DNA of 64,000 nucleotides from an uncultured Peptoniphilus sp. GTDB taxonomy: Bacteria; Bacillota; Clostridia; Tissierellales; Peptoniphilaceae. The number at the start of each line of letters is the position of its first letter. The stretch's first letter is position 1. A model generated the notes under the pieces. It saw only the letters and a list, made by a program, of their open reading frames with translations. It was not told the DNA's origin and did not search any database. A program made the translations under genes and the position numbers. Where the stretch lies: the NCBI RefSeq assembly GCF_943913915.1, contig NZ_CALUAA010000008.1, positions 1-64,000 of the forward strand, read 5' to 3'. Shown here one piece after another: positions 44,751 to 54,139 of this stretch.

Positions 44751-46910
44751 TTAAATGTGGAGGACGCGGGAGGTGATCTCTTTGGTTCTGCCTTCGTTCC
44801 AGAAATTTTCACCTAAATAGCCGCAGGTTCTTCGAATAACCGTGAGGGTGTTACGATCTTGATTGCCGCATTGAGGGCATTCCCAGTCGCCGTGTTCGTT
44901 CACTTTAATCTCTCCGTCGTAGCCGCATTCCCCGCAGTAATCGGATTTCGTGTTAAATTCCGCATAGGAAATATGGTCGTAGATATATTTCATCATGGTA
45001 AGAACGGCGTCGACATTTTGATTCATATTGGGAATCTCAACGTAGCTGATGCAGCCGCCGGTGGAGATTTTTTGGAATTCGCTTTCGAAAGAGAACTTGT
45101 CGAAGACATTGATTTCTTCCCTTACATCCACGTGATAGCTGTTGGTGTAATAACCCTTATCCGTAATGTCTTCGATTTCACCGAAGGTGGCCTTGTCGAT
45201 GGAGGCGAAGCGATTGGTCAAAGATTCCGCAGGCGTGCCGTAAAGGGCGAAGCCCAGACCCGTCTCTTCCTTCCAACGATCCACAGCATCCCGTAAGGTG
45301 TGCATCAGCTTCATGGCGAAGGCATGGCCTTCTTCCGTGGTGTGGGATGTGCCGATGACGCATTTCGTCGCCTCGTAAATGCCGATGTAGCCGAGAGAAA
45401 GTGTGGAGTAGCCGTCTTCCAAATACTTCGTGATCTTTTCACCGGCACCTAAGCGGGCGATGGCGCCGTCTTGCCAGTGGATGGGGCTGACGTCGCTCGT
45501 CACATCTTTTAAGCGTTCGTAGCGAATTAAAAGTGCCTGTTTTACAAGTTCCAGACGCTTATTTAATAGATCGAAGTAAGCTTCTTCGTCGTGTCCTGCT
45601 AAAATACCGATTTGCGCCAGATTAATGCTCACCACACCCATATTAAAGCGGCCGTCGAACTTGTAATTTCCGTCCTCATCTTTCCAGGGTGAGAGGAAGG
45701 AGCGGCAGCCCATGGGGGCGAACACATTGCCTTCGTAGATTTCCTTCATTTTCTTTGCGGAAATATAATCCGGATACATGCGTCTGGCCGTACAGGTGGC
45801 GGCGAGGCGGGTGAGATAATAATAAGGGGAATCTTCGTGAATATTATGTTCGTCTAAGACGTAAACGAGTTTCGGGAAAGCCGGGGTGACGTTGATGCCC
45901 TGTTTGTTTTTAATCCCTTCGATGCGCTGTCTTAAAATTTCTTCCGTAATCAAAGACGCCTCGTAAGCGTATTCGTCCTCGGGATCGAAATACATAAAGA
46001 GGGTTACAAAAGGCGCCTGACCGTTCGTGGTCATAAGGGTGTTGATTTGGTATTGGATGGTTTGTACGCCGGATTTAATTTCTCGCTTCGTGCGCTTCCA
46101 CGCCACCTTTTTCGCCATTTCGATATTCGCCTCTTCCATGCCGTAAATATCCAGCTGATCGGAAATGGAAGCTTCTAAGTATTTTTCGAAACTTCTGCGA
46201 ACATAGGGCGCCAAAATACGGTCGATGCCGTTAATGGATTGGCCGCCGAATTGGCCCGATGCCACTTGGGCGATGATTTGGGTGGTGATGGTGCATGCCG
46301 TTTGGAAGCTCTTCGGCGATTCGATCATCTTGCCGTTGACGACGGTGCCGTTTGCGAGCATATCCTCTAAATTAATGAGGCAGCAGTTGAACATGGGCTG
46401 AATGTAATAGTCCATGTCGTGGACGTGAATGGCACCGGAATCGTGGGCGGTAACGATATCGGTGGGGAGAATGCGGCGGCGGGCGATGTCTTTTGACACT
46501 TCCCCGGCGATCAGATCCCGCTGAGTGGATACGACGACGGCATTTTTATTGGAGTTTTCATCCATAATATCGGCGTCGGAATAATCCAAGAGCCCTTCGA
46601 TGGAGCGGTCGGTGGAGTTGCTTTCTCTTTTAAAGGATTGTACGGAGCGGTAAGATTCGTAGGATTTTGCCGTGGCCACATTGTCTTTTTCAACGAGCTT
46701 TTCAAATACGCGCTTTTCAACTTGTAAAACTGTAGAAGAAAGATCGCCTGTGGAAATTTCGTTTTCGATTTCCTCTGCGATTTCCTGTGCTTGGCCCTCG
46801 ACCACGTAACCTGTGGGCGAGTGCATGGCTTTTTCAATGGCGACGACGATCTTTTCTCTGTCGAATGTTACGGGGCGGCCGTCGCGTTTTATAATCATTA
46901 CTGCTGCCAT
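44751..46910 (-). CDS. nrdD: Anaerobic ribonucleoside-triphosphate reductase
   Basis: 719 residues. ATP-cone at residues 5-95 (VIKRDGRPVTFDREKIV); class III catalytic barrel; C-terminal zinc site CGECGYDGEIK...CPQCGNQ; glycyl radical site RRTCGYLGE. It reduces NTPs to dNTPs under anaerobic conditions, with formate probably as reductant. RBS AAGGAGG. The upstream promoter carries two NrdR-like boxes. Confidence 0.96.
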   Translation of the reverse strand: MAAVMIIKRDGRPVTFDREKIVVAIEKAMHSPTGYVVEGQAQEIAEEIENEISTGDLSSTVLQVEKRVFEKLVEKDNVATAKSYESYRSVQSFKRESNSTDRSIEGLLDYSDADIMDENSNKNAVVVSTQRDLIAGEVSKDIARRRILPTDIVTAHDSGAIHVHDMDYYIQPMFNCCLINLEDMLANGTVVNGKMIESPKSFQTACTITTQIIAQVASGQFGGQSINGIDRILAPYVRRSFEKYLEASISDQLDIYGMEEANIEMAKKVAWKRTKREIKSGVQTIQYQINTLMTTNGQAPFVTLFMYFDPEDEYAYEASLITEEILRQRIEGIKNKQGINVTPAFPKLVYVLDEHNIHEDSPYYYLTRLAATCTARRMYPDYISAKKMKEIYEGNVFAPMGCRSFLSPWKDEDGNYKFDGRFNMGVVSINLAQIGILAGHDEEAYFDLLNKRLELVKQALLIRYERLKDVTSDVSPIHWQDGAIARLGAGEKITKYLEDGYSTLSLGYIGIYEATKCVIGTSHTTEEGHAFAMKLMHTLRDAVDRWKEETGLGFALYGTPAESLTNRFASIDKATFGEIEDITDKGYYTNSYHVDVREEINVFDKFSFESEFQKISTGGCISYVEIPNMNQNVDAVLTMMKYIYDHISYAEFNTKSDYCGECGYDGEIKVNEHGDWECPQCGNQDRNTLTVIRRTCGYLGENFWNEGRTKEITSRVLHI

Positions 46911-46998
46911 AATTCCTCCTTGTAAAATATAATCGAGCCTCCGGTGGGCTTAAAATCAAATAGAAAGACGGCGGGTCGCCATCTTTTAAACTTTACTT

Positions 46999-47058
46999 AG
47001 TATACTACATATGGGTATCGTTTTAAAGATTATTTGAAATATTTCCCATATGTTGTGT
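46999..47058 (-). promoter_or_regulatory. nrdD promoter with two NrdR-box-like sites
   Basis: On the - strand TTTAAA (47022-47027), 17-bp spacer, TATACT (46999-47004). Two boxes with CCCATATGT cores, at 47007-47015 and 47045-47053, are in inverted orientation about 39 bp apart centre to centre. The second, read as TTCCCATATGTTGTGT, matches 11 of 16 positions of the NrdR consensus; the first matches about 10. The first sits in the spacer of the promoter. The nrdR gene itself is not in the window. The rest of the 305-bp gap (46911-47215) holds the groESL promoter. Confidence 0.6.
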
Positions 47059-47130
47059 TTGAGAAAAAACACAGAAAACCGAAGAAAAGGCTAAGCTGCG
47101 GGGATAGAGACCGGGTAAATTCTTTTAATG

Positions 47131-47158
47131 TTTACAAAATTCAAATCTGTGGTATTAT
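47131..47158 (+). promoter_or_regulatory. Promoter of groES-groEL
   Basis: TTTACA at 47131-47136, 16-bp spacer, TATTAT at 47153-47158, just upstream of the CIRCE element. Confidence 0.65.
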
Positions 47159-47168
47159 ATAAATAGCG

Positions 47169-47195
47169 TTGGCACTCGAAGAGAGCAAGTGCTAA
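47169..47195 (+). promoter_or_regulatory. CIRCE operator (HrcA site)
   Basis: TTGGCACTC, 9-base spacer, AAGTGCTAA: the CIRCE inverted repeat TTAGCACTC-N9-GAGTGCTAA with one change in each arm. It overlaps the expected transcription start of groES, so HrcA repression and heat induction are expected. Confidence 0.9.
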
Positions 47196-47215
47196 TAATT
47201 TTTAGGAGGTCTATT

Positions 47216-47497
47216 ATGACGATTAAACCTTTAGGTGAAAGAGTTGTTATTCAAAAAATAGAGAATGAAAATGTAACGGCCAGCGGCATCGTATTGCCCG
47301 ATACGGCGAAAGAAGAATCCAATATAGCGGAAGTTATCGCCGTAAGCGAAGACTTAAAAAATTCCGAAGAAATTCAATGCGATGTAAAAGAAGGTGACCG
47401 CGTCATTTACAGTAAATACGCCGGCAATGAAGTGGAAATCGAAGGCGAAAGCGTCATCGTCATTAAATACCAAGATTTACTTGCTAAATTAGGATAA
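47216..47497 (+). CDS. groES: Co-chaperonin GroES
   Basis: 93 residues from MTIKPLGERVVIQ with AGGAGG upstream (nine extra open codons before). The mobile loop lies near NVTASGIVLPDTAKEES, and the C-terminal part reads GNEVEIEGE. Caps GroEL. 26 bases before groEL. Confidence 0.96.
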   Translation: MTIKPLGERVVIQKIENENVTASGIVLPDTAKEESNIAEVIAVSEDLKNSEEIQCDVKEGDRVIYSKYAGNEVEIEGESVIVIKYQDLLAKLG

Positions 47498-47523
47498 GTT
47501 AATAATAGAAACGAGGAGATAAT

Positions 47524-49155
47524 ATGGCAAAAGATATTAAATTCAGCGCAGATGCCAGAGAAGGTCTCATTGAAGGCATCAATAAATTAGCGGATACGGT
47601 TAAAGTAACCTTAGGCCCCAAGGGCAGAAACGTCGTATTGGATAAAGAATTCGGCGCTCCCTTAATTACAAACGACGGCGTAACCATTGCAAGAGAAGTG
47701 GAACTTGAAGATCGCTTCGAAAACATGGGCGCTCAGCTTGTAAAAGAAGTAGCGACAAAAACTAACGACGTTGCCGGCGACGGAACCACCACGGCGACCC
47801 TTCTTGCTCAGGCGATTATTCGAGAAGGCGCTAAAAACTTGGCGGCAGGTGCAAACCCCATGGTGCTTCAAAAAGGCATTACCAAAGCGGTAGACGCCGT
47901 CGTAGAAGAACTTAAGAAATTTTCCGTTCCTGTAGACGACAGCGCTGCCATCGCCAATGTAGCGGCAATCTCTGCAGCCAACGACACCATCGGCGAACTC
48001 ATTGCAGAAGCCATGGAAAAAGTAGGTAAAGACGGCGTCATTACAGTAGAAGAATCCCGCTCCATGGGCACTCAATTAGATGTAGTGGAAGGTATGCAAT
48101 TCGATCGCGGCTACCTGAGCCCCTATATGGTAACCGACGGGGAAAAACGTGTCGCGGAATTAGACGATCCCTATATTTTAATTACAGATAAGAAGATCAG
48201 CAATATTCAAGACATCTTACCCGTCTTGGAACAAGTGCTTCAAGAATCTCGCCCTGTCCTTTTAATCGCAGACGATATCGAAGGGGAAGCTTTGGCTACT
48301 CTCGTAGTGAACAAACTTCGCGGCACCTTAAATGTCGTTGCCGTTAAGGCTCCGGGCTATGGCGATCGCAGAAAAGACATGCTCCAAGATATCGCCACCT
48401 TAACCGGCGGTACGGTGATTACCGAAGATTTAGGCTACGATATTAAAGAAGCGACTGTGGACATGCTCGGCCGGGCACAAAAAGTTCGCGTAGAAAAAGA
48501 TAAGAGCGTCATCGTAAGCGGTGCCGGCGAAAAAGCCGCCATCGAGGACCGCGTCGCACAAATTCGCTCTCAAATCGAAGAGACCGACAGCGAATTCGAT
48601 CGCGAAAAACTACAAGAACGCCTCGCCAAACTTTCCGGTGGCGTCGCCGTCATCCAAGTCGGTGCGGCAACGGAAGTTGAACTTAAAGAACGCAAGCTTC
48701 GCATCGAAGACGCCCTTGCGGCTACGCGTGCAGCCGTAGAAGAAGGCATCGTTCCCGGCGGCGGCGTGGTCCTTGTCGACTGCATCAAGCGCGTAGAAGC
48801 CCTCGCCGAAGAAGGCGAAGGCGACGAAAAAACCGGCATGACGATTATTCTCCGTGCACTGGAAGAACCTCTTCGTCAAATCGCAGAAAATGCAGGCGCC
48901 GAAGGTTCCGTCATCGTGGAACACGTAAAACGTGAAGAGACCGGCGTAGGATATGATGCTTACAATGCCAAGTACGTGAACATGATCGAAGCGGGCATCG
49001 TAGACCCGACCAAGGTTACGAGAAGCGCTCTTCAAAACGCAGCCAGCGTGTCGGCCATGATCCTTACCACCGAAGCGGCTGTGGCCACCATTAAAGAAGA
49101 TACACCGGATTTAGGTGCGGCAGCATCCATGGGCGGCGGCATGGGCATGATGTAA
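47524..49155 (+). CDS. groEL: Chaperonin GroEL
   Basis: 543 residues, full length. VTLGPKGRNVVLDK, AGDGTTTATLLAQ (ATP site) and EEGIVPGGGVVLV are diagnostic, with a GGM-rich C-terminus MGGGMGMM. Forms the folding chamber with GroES. RBS GAGGAG, then a strong terminator. Confidence 0.97.
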   Translation: MAKDIKFSADAREGLIEGINKLADTVKVTLGPKGRNVVLDKEFGAPLITNDGVTIAREVELEDRFENMGAQLVKEVATKTNDVAGDGTTTATLLAQAIIREGAKNLAAGANPMVLQKGITKAVDAVVEELKKFSVPVDDSAAIANVAAISAANDTIGELIAEAMEKVGKDGVITVEESRSMGTQLDVVEGMQFDRGYLSPYMVTDGEKRVAELDDPYILITDKKISNIQDILPVLEQVLQESRPVLLIADDIEGEALATLVVNKLRGTLNVVAVKAPGYGDRRKDMLQDIATLTGGTVITEDLGYDIKEATVDMLGRAQKVRVEKDKSVIVSGAGEKAAIEDRVAQIRSQIEETDSEFDREKLQERLAKLSGGVAVIQVGAATEVELKERKLRIEDALAATRAAVEEGIVPGGGVVLVDCIKRVEALAEEGEGDEKTGMTIILRALEEPLRQIAENAGAEGSVIVEHVKREETGVGYDAYNAKYVNMIEAGIVDPTKVTRSALQNAASVSAMILTTEAAVATIKEDTPDLGAAASMGGGMGMM

Positions 49156-49164
49156 TCTGTTGAT

Positions 49165-49205
49165 AAAAAAATCCTCCAACCCTTCCGGGCGGAGGATTTT
49201 TTATT
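49165..49205 (+). terminator. Intrinsic terminator of groES-groEL
   Basis: AAATCCTCC...GGAGGATTT long stem with inner CC/GG pairs and T6. Confidence 0.88.
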
Positions 49206-49310
49206 GGAAAGATAAACAGAATAATCTCAGGGATAGGGCAGTGCATATAGAGTTCCTTCATCATAAGTGTTAGAATAAAAGACAGTATATAAATTAGAAT
49301 GGAGAGCTAA

Positions 49311-50306
49311 ATGAATAAAGATTATATGGTTAATGATATAAAAAATGAAATGAAAGCCTGTATCGATAATATGACGGAATTTAATATCTATGAGCGACGC
49401 CCGCGCCTTGAAAAGTGGATGGATCTCTTGGAGCTTCTCTACGATGTGGAGACAGAAACCGAAGGAGATGTAAAGGAGATGCCGTCCTCCTTTGATGCTG
49501 ATGAAAATTACATCGGCAGAGTCCATCTTAAACTCGGCGGTGGTACCCTCGGGGAAGAGCGTGTGTTTATCCCGGAAAAAGTGCTGCGAATGCAAAATAT
49601 CTCAGAGGGCGATGAAGTTCGTGCCACGGTCGTGAAGCAGATCTACAATAATAATCACTTAAAAAATATTTACAACTATGAGCTATTAGAAAAAGCGACG
49701 CATACTGTGGAGACTGAACGCCGAGTGATCTCTTATGCGAGAGTCCTCTCCGACGGCGATTACCGCAGCCTTTACATCGAAGGCGAAGGGGAGGGCGGTA
49801 CCATGCGCATCGAGTTAGGTGAGGGAACTCTCGGTAACTTAAATGTAGACGAAGGGGATATTGTGGACTACGCCTACTGGCAACGGGACCCTTCTGCGGG
49901 ACGTGTCATTTGGATCCACAATATCGACGGTGAAAATGTACTCACACCTTATGATAATTTAGATGAGGAACCGGAAGATCATCCCGAGCGTTTTTTAGAG
50001 AATGTGCAGCTCACGGTTTTCGGTAAAGGTGAGTCTGTTTCGGAGCATGTAAAAGCCATGATGGAAACGGGAGGCGATGTGATTCACATCGAAGATGTTT
50101 CGGATGATACCATCGAAAGCCGATTGGACGGTGCCGATCTCGTGCTTGTGTATTTAAACTCCGTACGTCCTTCGGAAGTGAAGCGTATTCGTGACGGCGT
50201 GCGCCGGCGGAACCAAGAGGTTCTCTTTACTCAAGATGACGACATCAACAACATTTTCTCGGCCATTCGAGATAAATTGGAAGACAGTTATTACTACGAT
50301 CTCTAA
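49311..50306 (+). CDS. DUF2325-like protein with two small beta domains
   Basis: 331 residues; not firmly recognised. An N-terminal helical stretch (1-50) is followed by two related beta-rich segments with a G-G-x-L pattern (HLKLGGGTLGEERVFIP near 72 and MRIELGEGTLGNLNVDEGD near 165). A C-terminal Rossmann-like domain (about 225-325) contains GGDVIHIEDVSDD and DGADLVLVYLNSVRPSEVKR and resembles DUF2325. Cytoplasmic by composition, highly acidic. The RBS GGAGAG is present. It lies alone between groEL and cysS, 18 bases before the cysS GTG, so the two may be co-transcribed. Confidence 0.7.
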   Translation: MNKDYMVNDIKNEMKACIDNMTEFNIYERRPRLEKWMDLLELLYDVETETEGDVKEMPSSFDADENYIGRVHLKLGGGTLGEERVFIPEKVLRMQNISEGDEVRATVVKQIYNNNHLKNIYNYELLEKATHTVETERRVISYARVLSDGDYRSLYIEGEGEGGTMRIELGEGTLGNLNVDEGDIVDYAYWQRDPSAGRVIWIHNIDGENVLTPYDNLDEEPEDHPERFLENVQLTVFGKGESVSEHVKAMMETGGDVIHIEDVSDDTIESRLDGADLVLVYLNSVRPSEVKRIRDGVRRRNQEVLFTQDDDINNIFSAIRDKLEDSYYYDL

Positions 50307-50323
50307 ACAGAAGGGAGCTCATT

Positions 50324-51712
50324 GTGAAACTATTTAACTCCATGACCCGAACGAAGGAAGAATTCTCTCCCATTGATGAGAATAAGGTGCGGATGTACAA
50401 CTGCGGCCCGACGGTTTATAACTTTATCCACGTAGGAAACGCTCGTCCTCTCGTAGTATTTGACACCCTTCGCCGCTTTTTCATCTACAAGGGCTATGAT
50501 GTGGATTTCGTCGTAAACTTTACAGATATTGATGACAAGCTGATCAATCGCGCCATTGAAGAAAAGACCACGGTAAAAGATATTGCGGAAAAATACATCG
50601 GTGAGTTTAAGCAAGATGCCAACGGCCTTAATCTCTACACTTACGAGACAAAAAATCCGAGAGCTACGGAATTTATCGATGAAATCGAAAACTTTATTGC
50701 AGGACTCGTGGAAAAGGATGTGGCCTATCCTTTAAACGGCGACGTCTATTTCGATATTACGAAGGCGAAAGACTACGGCAAGCTTTCCGGCAAAAACATC
50801 GACGAGCTTCAAAGCGGGGCGCGCATCGAAGTGAACAGCCAAAAGAAAAACCCCGGCGACTTCGTGCTCTGGAAGGGCAAGAAGGAAGGGGAGCCGTCAT
50901 GGCCCTCTCCCTGGGGCGAGGGGCGCCCGGGTTGGCATATCGAGTGCTCGGTTATGGCGAAGACGCTCCTCGGCGATACCATCGATATCCACTCCGGCGG
51001 GGAAGATTTACAGTTCCCTCACCACGAAAATGAGATCGCCCAATCGGAAACACTGACGGGCAAAACCTTCGCCAATTACTGGCTCCACAACGGCATGATC
51101 ACCGTGGACGGTACGAAGATGAGTAAATCTCTCGGCAACTTCTTTACTGTACGAGAAGTGGCAAAGGTATTCGATCTGGAAGTGCTTCGCTTCTTCCTTT
51201 TAAGCGCCCACTACAGAAGCCCGATCAACTACTCCTACGACGCCATGGAACAAACCAAGGCCGGGTTGGATCGTCTTTACGGCGTAAGAGATCACATGGA
51301 ACAGCTTTTAGGAAGCGACATACCTACAGGCCGCGACGAGGAACTTGACAAAAAGGTCCGGGAAGAAAAGAAAGATTTCGTAGACGCTATGGAAGACGAC
51401 CTGAACACGGCAAGAGCCACGGGTAGTCTCTTCAGCTTGGCGCGGGACATTAACACCCACATCGCAGGAGGCGCTAAAAAGGACAGCCTCAAAGAAGCCT
51501 ACGACGTGTTTATGGAACTGGCAGGGGTTCTCGGCATCTTAGGTCGCCGGGATGAAATGGACGCATCGGATATTGAAGCACTTCTTGAAGAACGTAAAGA
51601 AGCGCGGAAGAACAAAGATTTCGCCAGAGCCGATGCGATTCGCGACGAACTTGCCGATAGGGGCATCGCCATCGAAGATACGAGAGAGGGCACTTTGTGG
51701 AAAAAGATGTAA
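50324..51712 (+). CDS. cysS: Cysteinyl-tRNA synthetase
   Basis: 462 residues, GTG start with GAAGGGAG upstream. Class I signatures: the zinc/ATP site CGPTVYNFIHVGNARP (HIGH variant HVGN) and GTKMSKSLGNF (KMSKS). WHIECSVMAK and GGEDLQFPHHENE supply the zinc ligands that recognise Cys. Charges tRNA-Cys. Its end overlaps mrnC by 16 bases; first gene of the cysS-mrnC-thyX-rlmB-rae1 run. Confidence 0.97.
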   Translation: MKLFNSMTRTKEEFSPIDENKVRMYNCGPTVYNFIHVGNARPLVVFDTLRRFFIYKGYDVDFVVNFTDIDDKLINRAIEEKTTVKDIAEKYIGEFKQDANGLNLYTYETKNPRATEFIDEIENFIAGLVEKDVAYPLNGDVYFDITKAKDYGKLSGKNIDELQSGARIEVNSQKKNPGDFVLWKGKKEGEPSWPSPWGEGRPGWHIECSVMAKTLLGDTIDIHSGGEDLQFPHHENEIAQSETLTGKTFANYWLHNGMITVDGTKMSKSLGNFFTVREVAKVFDLEVLRFFLLSAHYRSPINYSYDAMEQTKAGLDRLYGVRDHMEQLLGSDIPTGRDEELDKKVREEKKDFVDAMEDDLNTARATGSLFSLARDINTHIAGGAKKDSLKEAYDVFMELAGVLGILGRRDEMDASDIEALLEERKEARKNKDFARADAIRDELADRGIAIEDTREGTLWKKM

Positions 51713-52125
51713 GAGAATATTTCTCCGCTCCTCTATGGACGGAAAGCGAGGCGAGGGGGCAAAATCCCCTCGTTCTTGCGTATATCGGAGACGGAGTTTA
51801 CGAGGTTTTCGTAAGGAGTAAGGTCCTACACAGACGGGAGAAAGTCTCCCGCCTCCACAGAGCCTCGGCTAAACACGCCAAGGCGTCGGCTCAGGCGGAA
51901 ATCGCTCTAAAGTTGGAGCCCCTCTTTACAGAAGAAGAAGCCGCCATCTTCAAGCGCGGGCGGAACACCCATCAAAAGACCATGGCAAAACACGCATCCG
52001 TAGCAGATTACCGAAATGCCACGGGTTTTGAGTGTTTGATCGGCTACCTCTACACCTCCGGGCAATCGGAGCGTCTTCGCACGTATTTTACGGAAATAGA
52101 AAGGATTTGGGAGGATGAATGTTAA
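51697..52125 (+). CDS. mrnC: Mini-ribonuclease III
   Basis: 142 residues, GTG start with GAGAGGG upstream, inside the end of cysS. RNase III catalytic domain without a dsRNA-binding domain: LAYIGDGVYEVFV (catalytic Asp) and ATGFECLIGYLY (Glu). It matures 23S rRNA in Bacillus. The overlap with cysS is the same as in many Firmicutes. Confidence 0.93.
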   Translation: MEKDVREYFSAPLWTESEARGQNPLVLAYIGDGVYEVFVRSKVLHRREKVSRLHRASAKHAKASAQAEIALKLEPLFTEEEAAIFKRGRNTHQKTMAKHASVADYRNATGFECLIGYLYTSGQSERLRTYFTEIERIWEDEC

Positions 52126-52888
52126 ACTCATTGCCTACACCCCGGGGGCCGAGGCGACCATCGCAAAGGCCGCCAAGCTTTGCTACTCGCCGGTGGGCGT
52201 GGAGGAAATCGAAAAGAAATTAAACGATGAGGAAGTGGAGCGCTTCGTCTCCATGCTCGCCTCCATGGGTCACGACTCCCCTTTAGAACATGTGAGCTTT
52301 ACCTTCGCCGTAGAAGGGGTGAGCCGTGTACTCACTCATCAATTGGTGCGTCATCGCCTGGCCAGCTATTCCCAACAATCTCAGCGCTACGTGAAGCTGG
52401 ACCAGTTTGACTACATCGTCCCCGAGGCCGTTCGCGGCGACGAGGAAGCGGAAGACGTCTTTTTAAAGAGTATGGAAGCGGCCAACGAAAGCTACCACAA
52501 AATTACCGATATCCTTCAAAAAAAGCATTACGAGGAATACATTGCCGAGGGAATGGAGGAGAAAAAGGCCGCCCGTCAAGCGGAAAAGCGCGCCATCGAA
52601 GATGCCCGCTACGTGCTTCCCAATGCGTGCGAGACGAAAATCGTCCTGACCATGAACGCCCGCAGTCTGCTCCATTTCTTCAACATGCGCCTCTGTCTGC
52701 GCGCCCAATGGGAAATTCGCGGCCTGGCCCTTGCCATGCTAAAAGAAGTTATGAACACGGCGCCTGCTCTATTTAAAAAGGCGGGCCCCCCATGCGTTAA
52801 GGGACCTTGCCCGGAAGGGGCCATGACCTGCGGAAAAATCCAAGAGGTGCGCCGCTTTTACAAGGAGGAATTATGGACGAGACAGTAA
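52115..52888 (+). CDS. thyX: Flavin-dependent thymidylate synthase ThyX
   Basis: 257 residues. The ThyX motif is present as RHRLASYSQQSQRY; the C-terminal NMRLCLRAQWEIR and FKKAGPPCVKGPCPEG regions fit. It methylates dUMP to dTMP with FAD and methylene-tetrahydrofolate, so folate is not oxidised. Start overlaps mrnC by 11 bases. Confidence 0.95.
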   Translation: MNVKLIAYTPGAEATIAKAAKLCYSPVGVEEIEKKLNDEEVERFVSMLASMGHDSPLEHVSFTFAVEGVSRVLTHQLVRHRLASYSQQSQRYVKLDQFDYIVPEAVRGDEEAEDVFLKSMEAANESYHKITDILQKKHYEEYIAEGMEEKKAARQAEKRAIEDARYVLPNACETKIVLTMNARSLLHFFNMRLCLRAQWEIRGLALAMLKEVMNTAPALFKKAGPPCVKGPCPEGAMTCGKIQEVRRFYKEELWTRQ

Positions 52889-53616
52889 TCTTCGGTCGCA
52901 ATCCCGTACTGGAAGCTTTAGACGATAAGGTAGACAAACTCTTTATTCAAAAGGGACTGAACGACGGCACGGTGAAAAAAATCCGCAGCAAAGCCAAGGC
53001 CATGGGCGTGGACGTTCGGGAGCGTGAAAAATATCGCCTCGATGAAATGGTCGACGGCAAAAATCACCAAGGGGTGGTGGCCTATGTTACGAACTTTACC
53101 TACTCCACATTGGAGGATATGTTTCAGCGGGCGGAGGAGCGGGAAGAAGATCCCCTCATCATCCTCCTGGACAGCATTCAGGACCCGCACAATCTCGGCG
53201 CCATTATCCGCTCGGCGGTAGCCATGGGCGCCCACGGCGTGGTGATCCCCAAGAATCGATCCGCCGAAGTCAACGGCACAGTGTATAAGACATCGGCAGG
53301 AGCCGTGGATCATATGCTCGTCGCCAAGGTGACGAATATGAACCGAACCGTCGAAGAGCTTAAGGCAAGAAATGTGTGGGTTTACGGCGCCGATGCGGGA
53401 GAGGGAAGTCTTTACGATGCGGATCTCACAGGGCCTGTGGCCATCGTCGTCGGCAACGAAGGGAAGGGTATCGCCAAAAAGACGAAAGAACACGTGGACG
53501 CACTCCTTTCCATTCCCATGCCGGGAAAATTCGAATCCCTAAATGCGTCGGTGGCGGCCTCGATCTTTCTCTATGAAATTGTAAGGCAGCGCCATGGCAA
53601 ACAGACGAAAATATAA
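52873..53616 (+). CDS. rlmB: 23S rRNA (guanosine-2'-O)-methyltransferase RlmB
   Basis: 247 residues from the ATG after AAGGAGG; the frame extends upstream inside thyX. N-terminal substrate-binding domain (VIFGRNPVLEALD) and SPOUT domain with LDSIQDPHNLGAIIRSA, VVGNEGKGI and SLNASVAASIFLYEI. Methylates G2251 in 23S rRNA. Overlaps thyX by 16 bases and rae1 by 23. Confidence 0.94.
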   Translation: MDETVIFGRNPVLEALDDKVDKLFIQKGLNDGTVKKIRSKAKAMGVDVREREKYRLDEMVDGKNHQGVVAYVTNFTYSTLEDMFQRAEEREEDPLIILLDSIQDPHNLGAIIRSAVAMGAHGVVIPKNRSAEVNGTVYKTSAGAVDHMLVAKVTNMNRTVEELKARNVWVYGADAGEGSLYDADLTGPVAIVVGNEGKGIAKKTKEHVDALLSIPMPGKFESLNASVAASIFLYEIVRQRHGKQTKI

Positions 53617-54130
53617 GCGCAAACAACCCTATCTTTTCGTCGACGGCTACAATGTGTTAAACGCGTGGCCCATGTTTTACGACATGATCGACGACCGGCT
53701 GGAAGAGGCGCGGGAACTTCTCGCGGATATTTTGGAAGAATATGCCGCTACAGAACACGTCTTTGTGATCCTCGTCTACGATGCCTACCGTGTCAAAGGT
53801 CATAGCGGGAGCGTCATGAAGGGAAAGCATATGGATGTGGTCTTTACTCAGGAGACGGTAACAGCCGATCGCTACATCGAGAGCGAAATCGCCTCCATGG
53901 GCCGCATGGACGACGTGTCCGTAGCCACCAGTGATTTTGTGGAGCAGCAGATCATTATGTCCCGAGGCGGCAAGCGCATCAGCGCGAGGGAACTGGAAAT
54001 CCTCGTGAAAAATGCCAAAGGGCGTACGCGGAAAACCGTCCGCAATATCCGTACGGATAAAATATTTTCCGCATCTCTTGGAGAAGCCGATAAAGAGAAA
54101 TTAGAACGATTAAAAAAAGATTTGAGCTAG
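53594..54130 (+). CDS. rae1: NYN domain endoribonuclease Rae1 (YacP)
   Basis: 178 residues. PIN-like NYN domain with acidic residues in YLFVDGYNVLNAW, LVYDAYRV and TADRYIESEI. YacP/Rae1 cleaves mRNA in the ribosomal A site in Bacillus. The cysS-mrnC-thyX-rlmB-rae1 order strongly supports the call. Overlaps the rlmB end. Confidence 0.92.
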   Translation: MANRRKYKRKQPYLFVDGYNVLNAWPMFYDMIDDRLEEARELLADILEEYAATEHVFVILVYDAYRVKGHSGSVMKGKHMDVVFTQETVTADRYIESEIASMGRMDDVSVATSDFVEQQIIMSRGGKRISARELEILVKNAKGRTRKTVRNIRTDKIFSASLGEADKEKLERLKKDLS

Positions 54131-54139
54131 GAGGTATAT

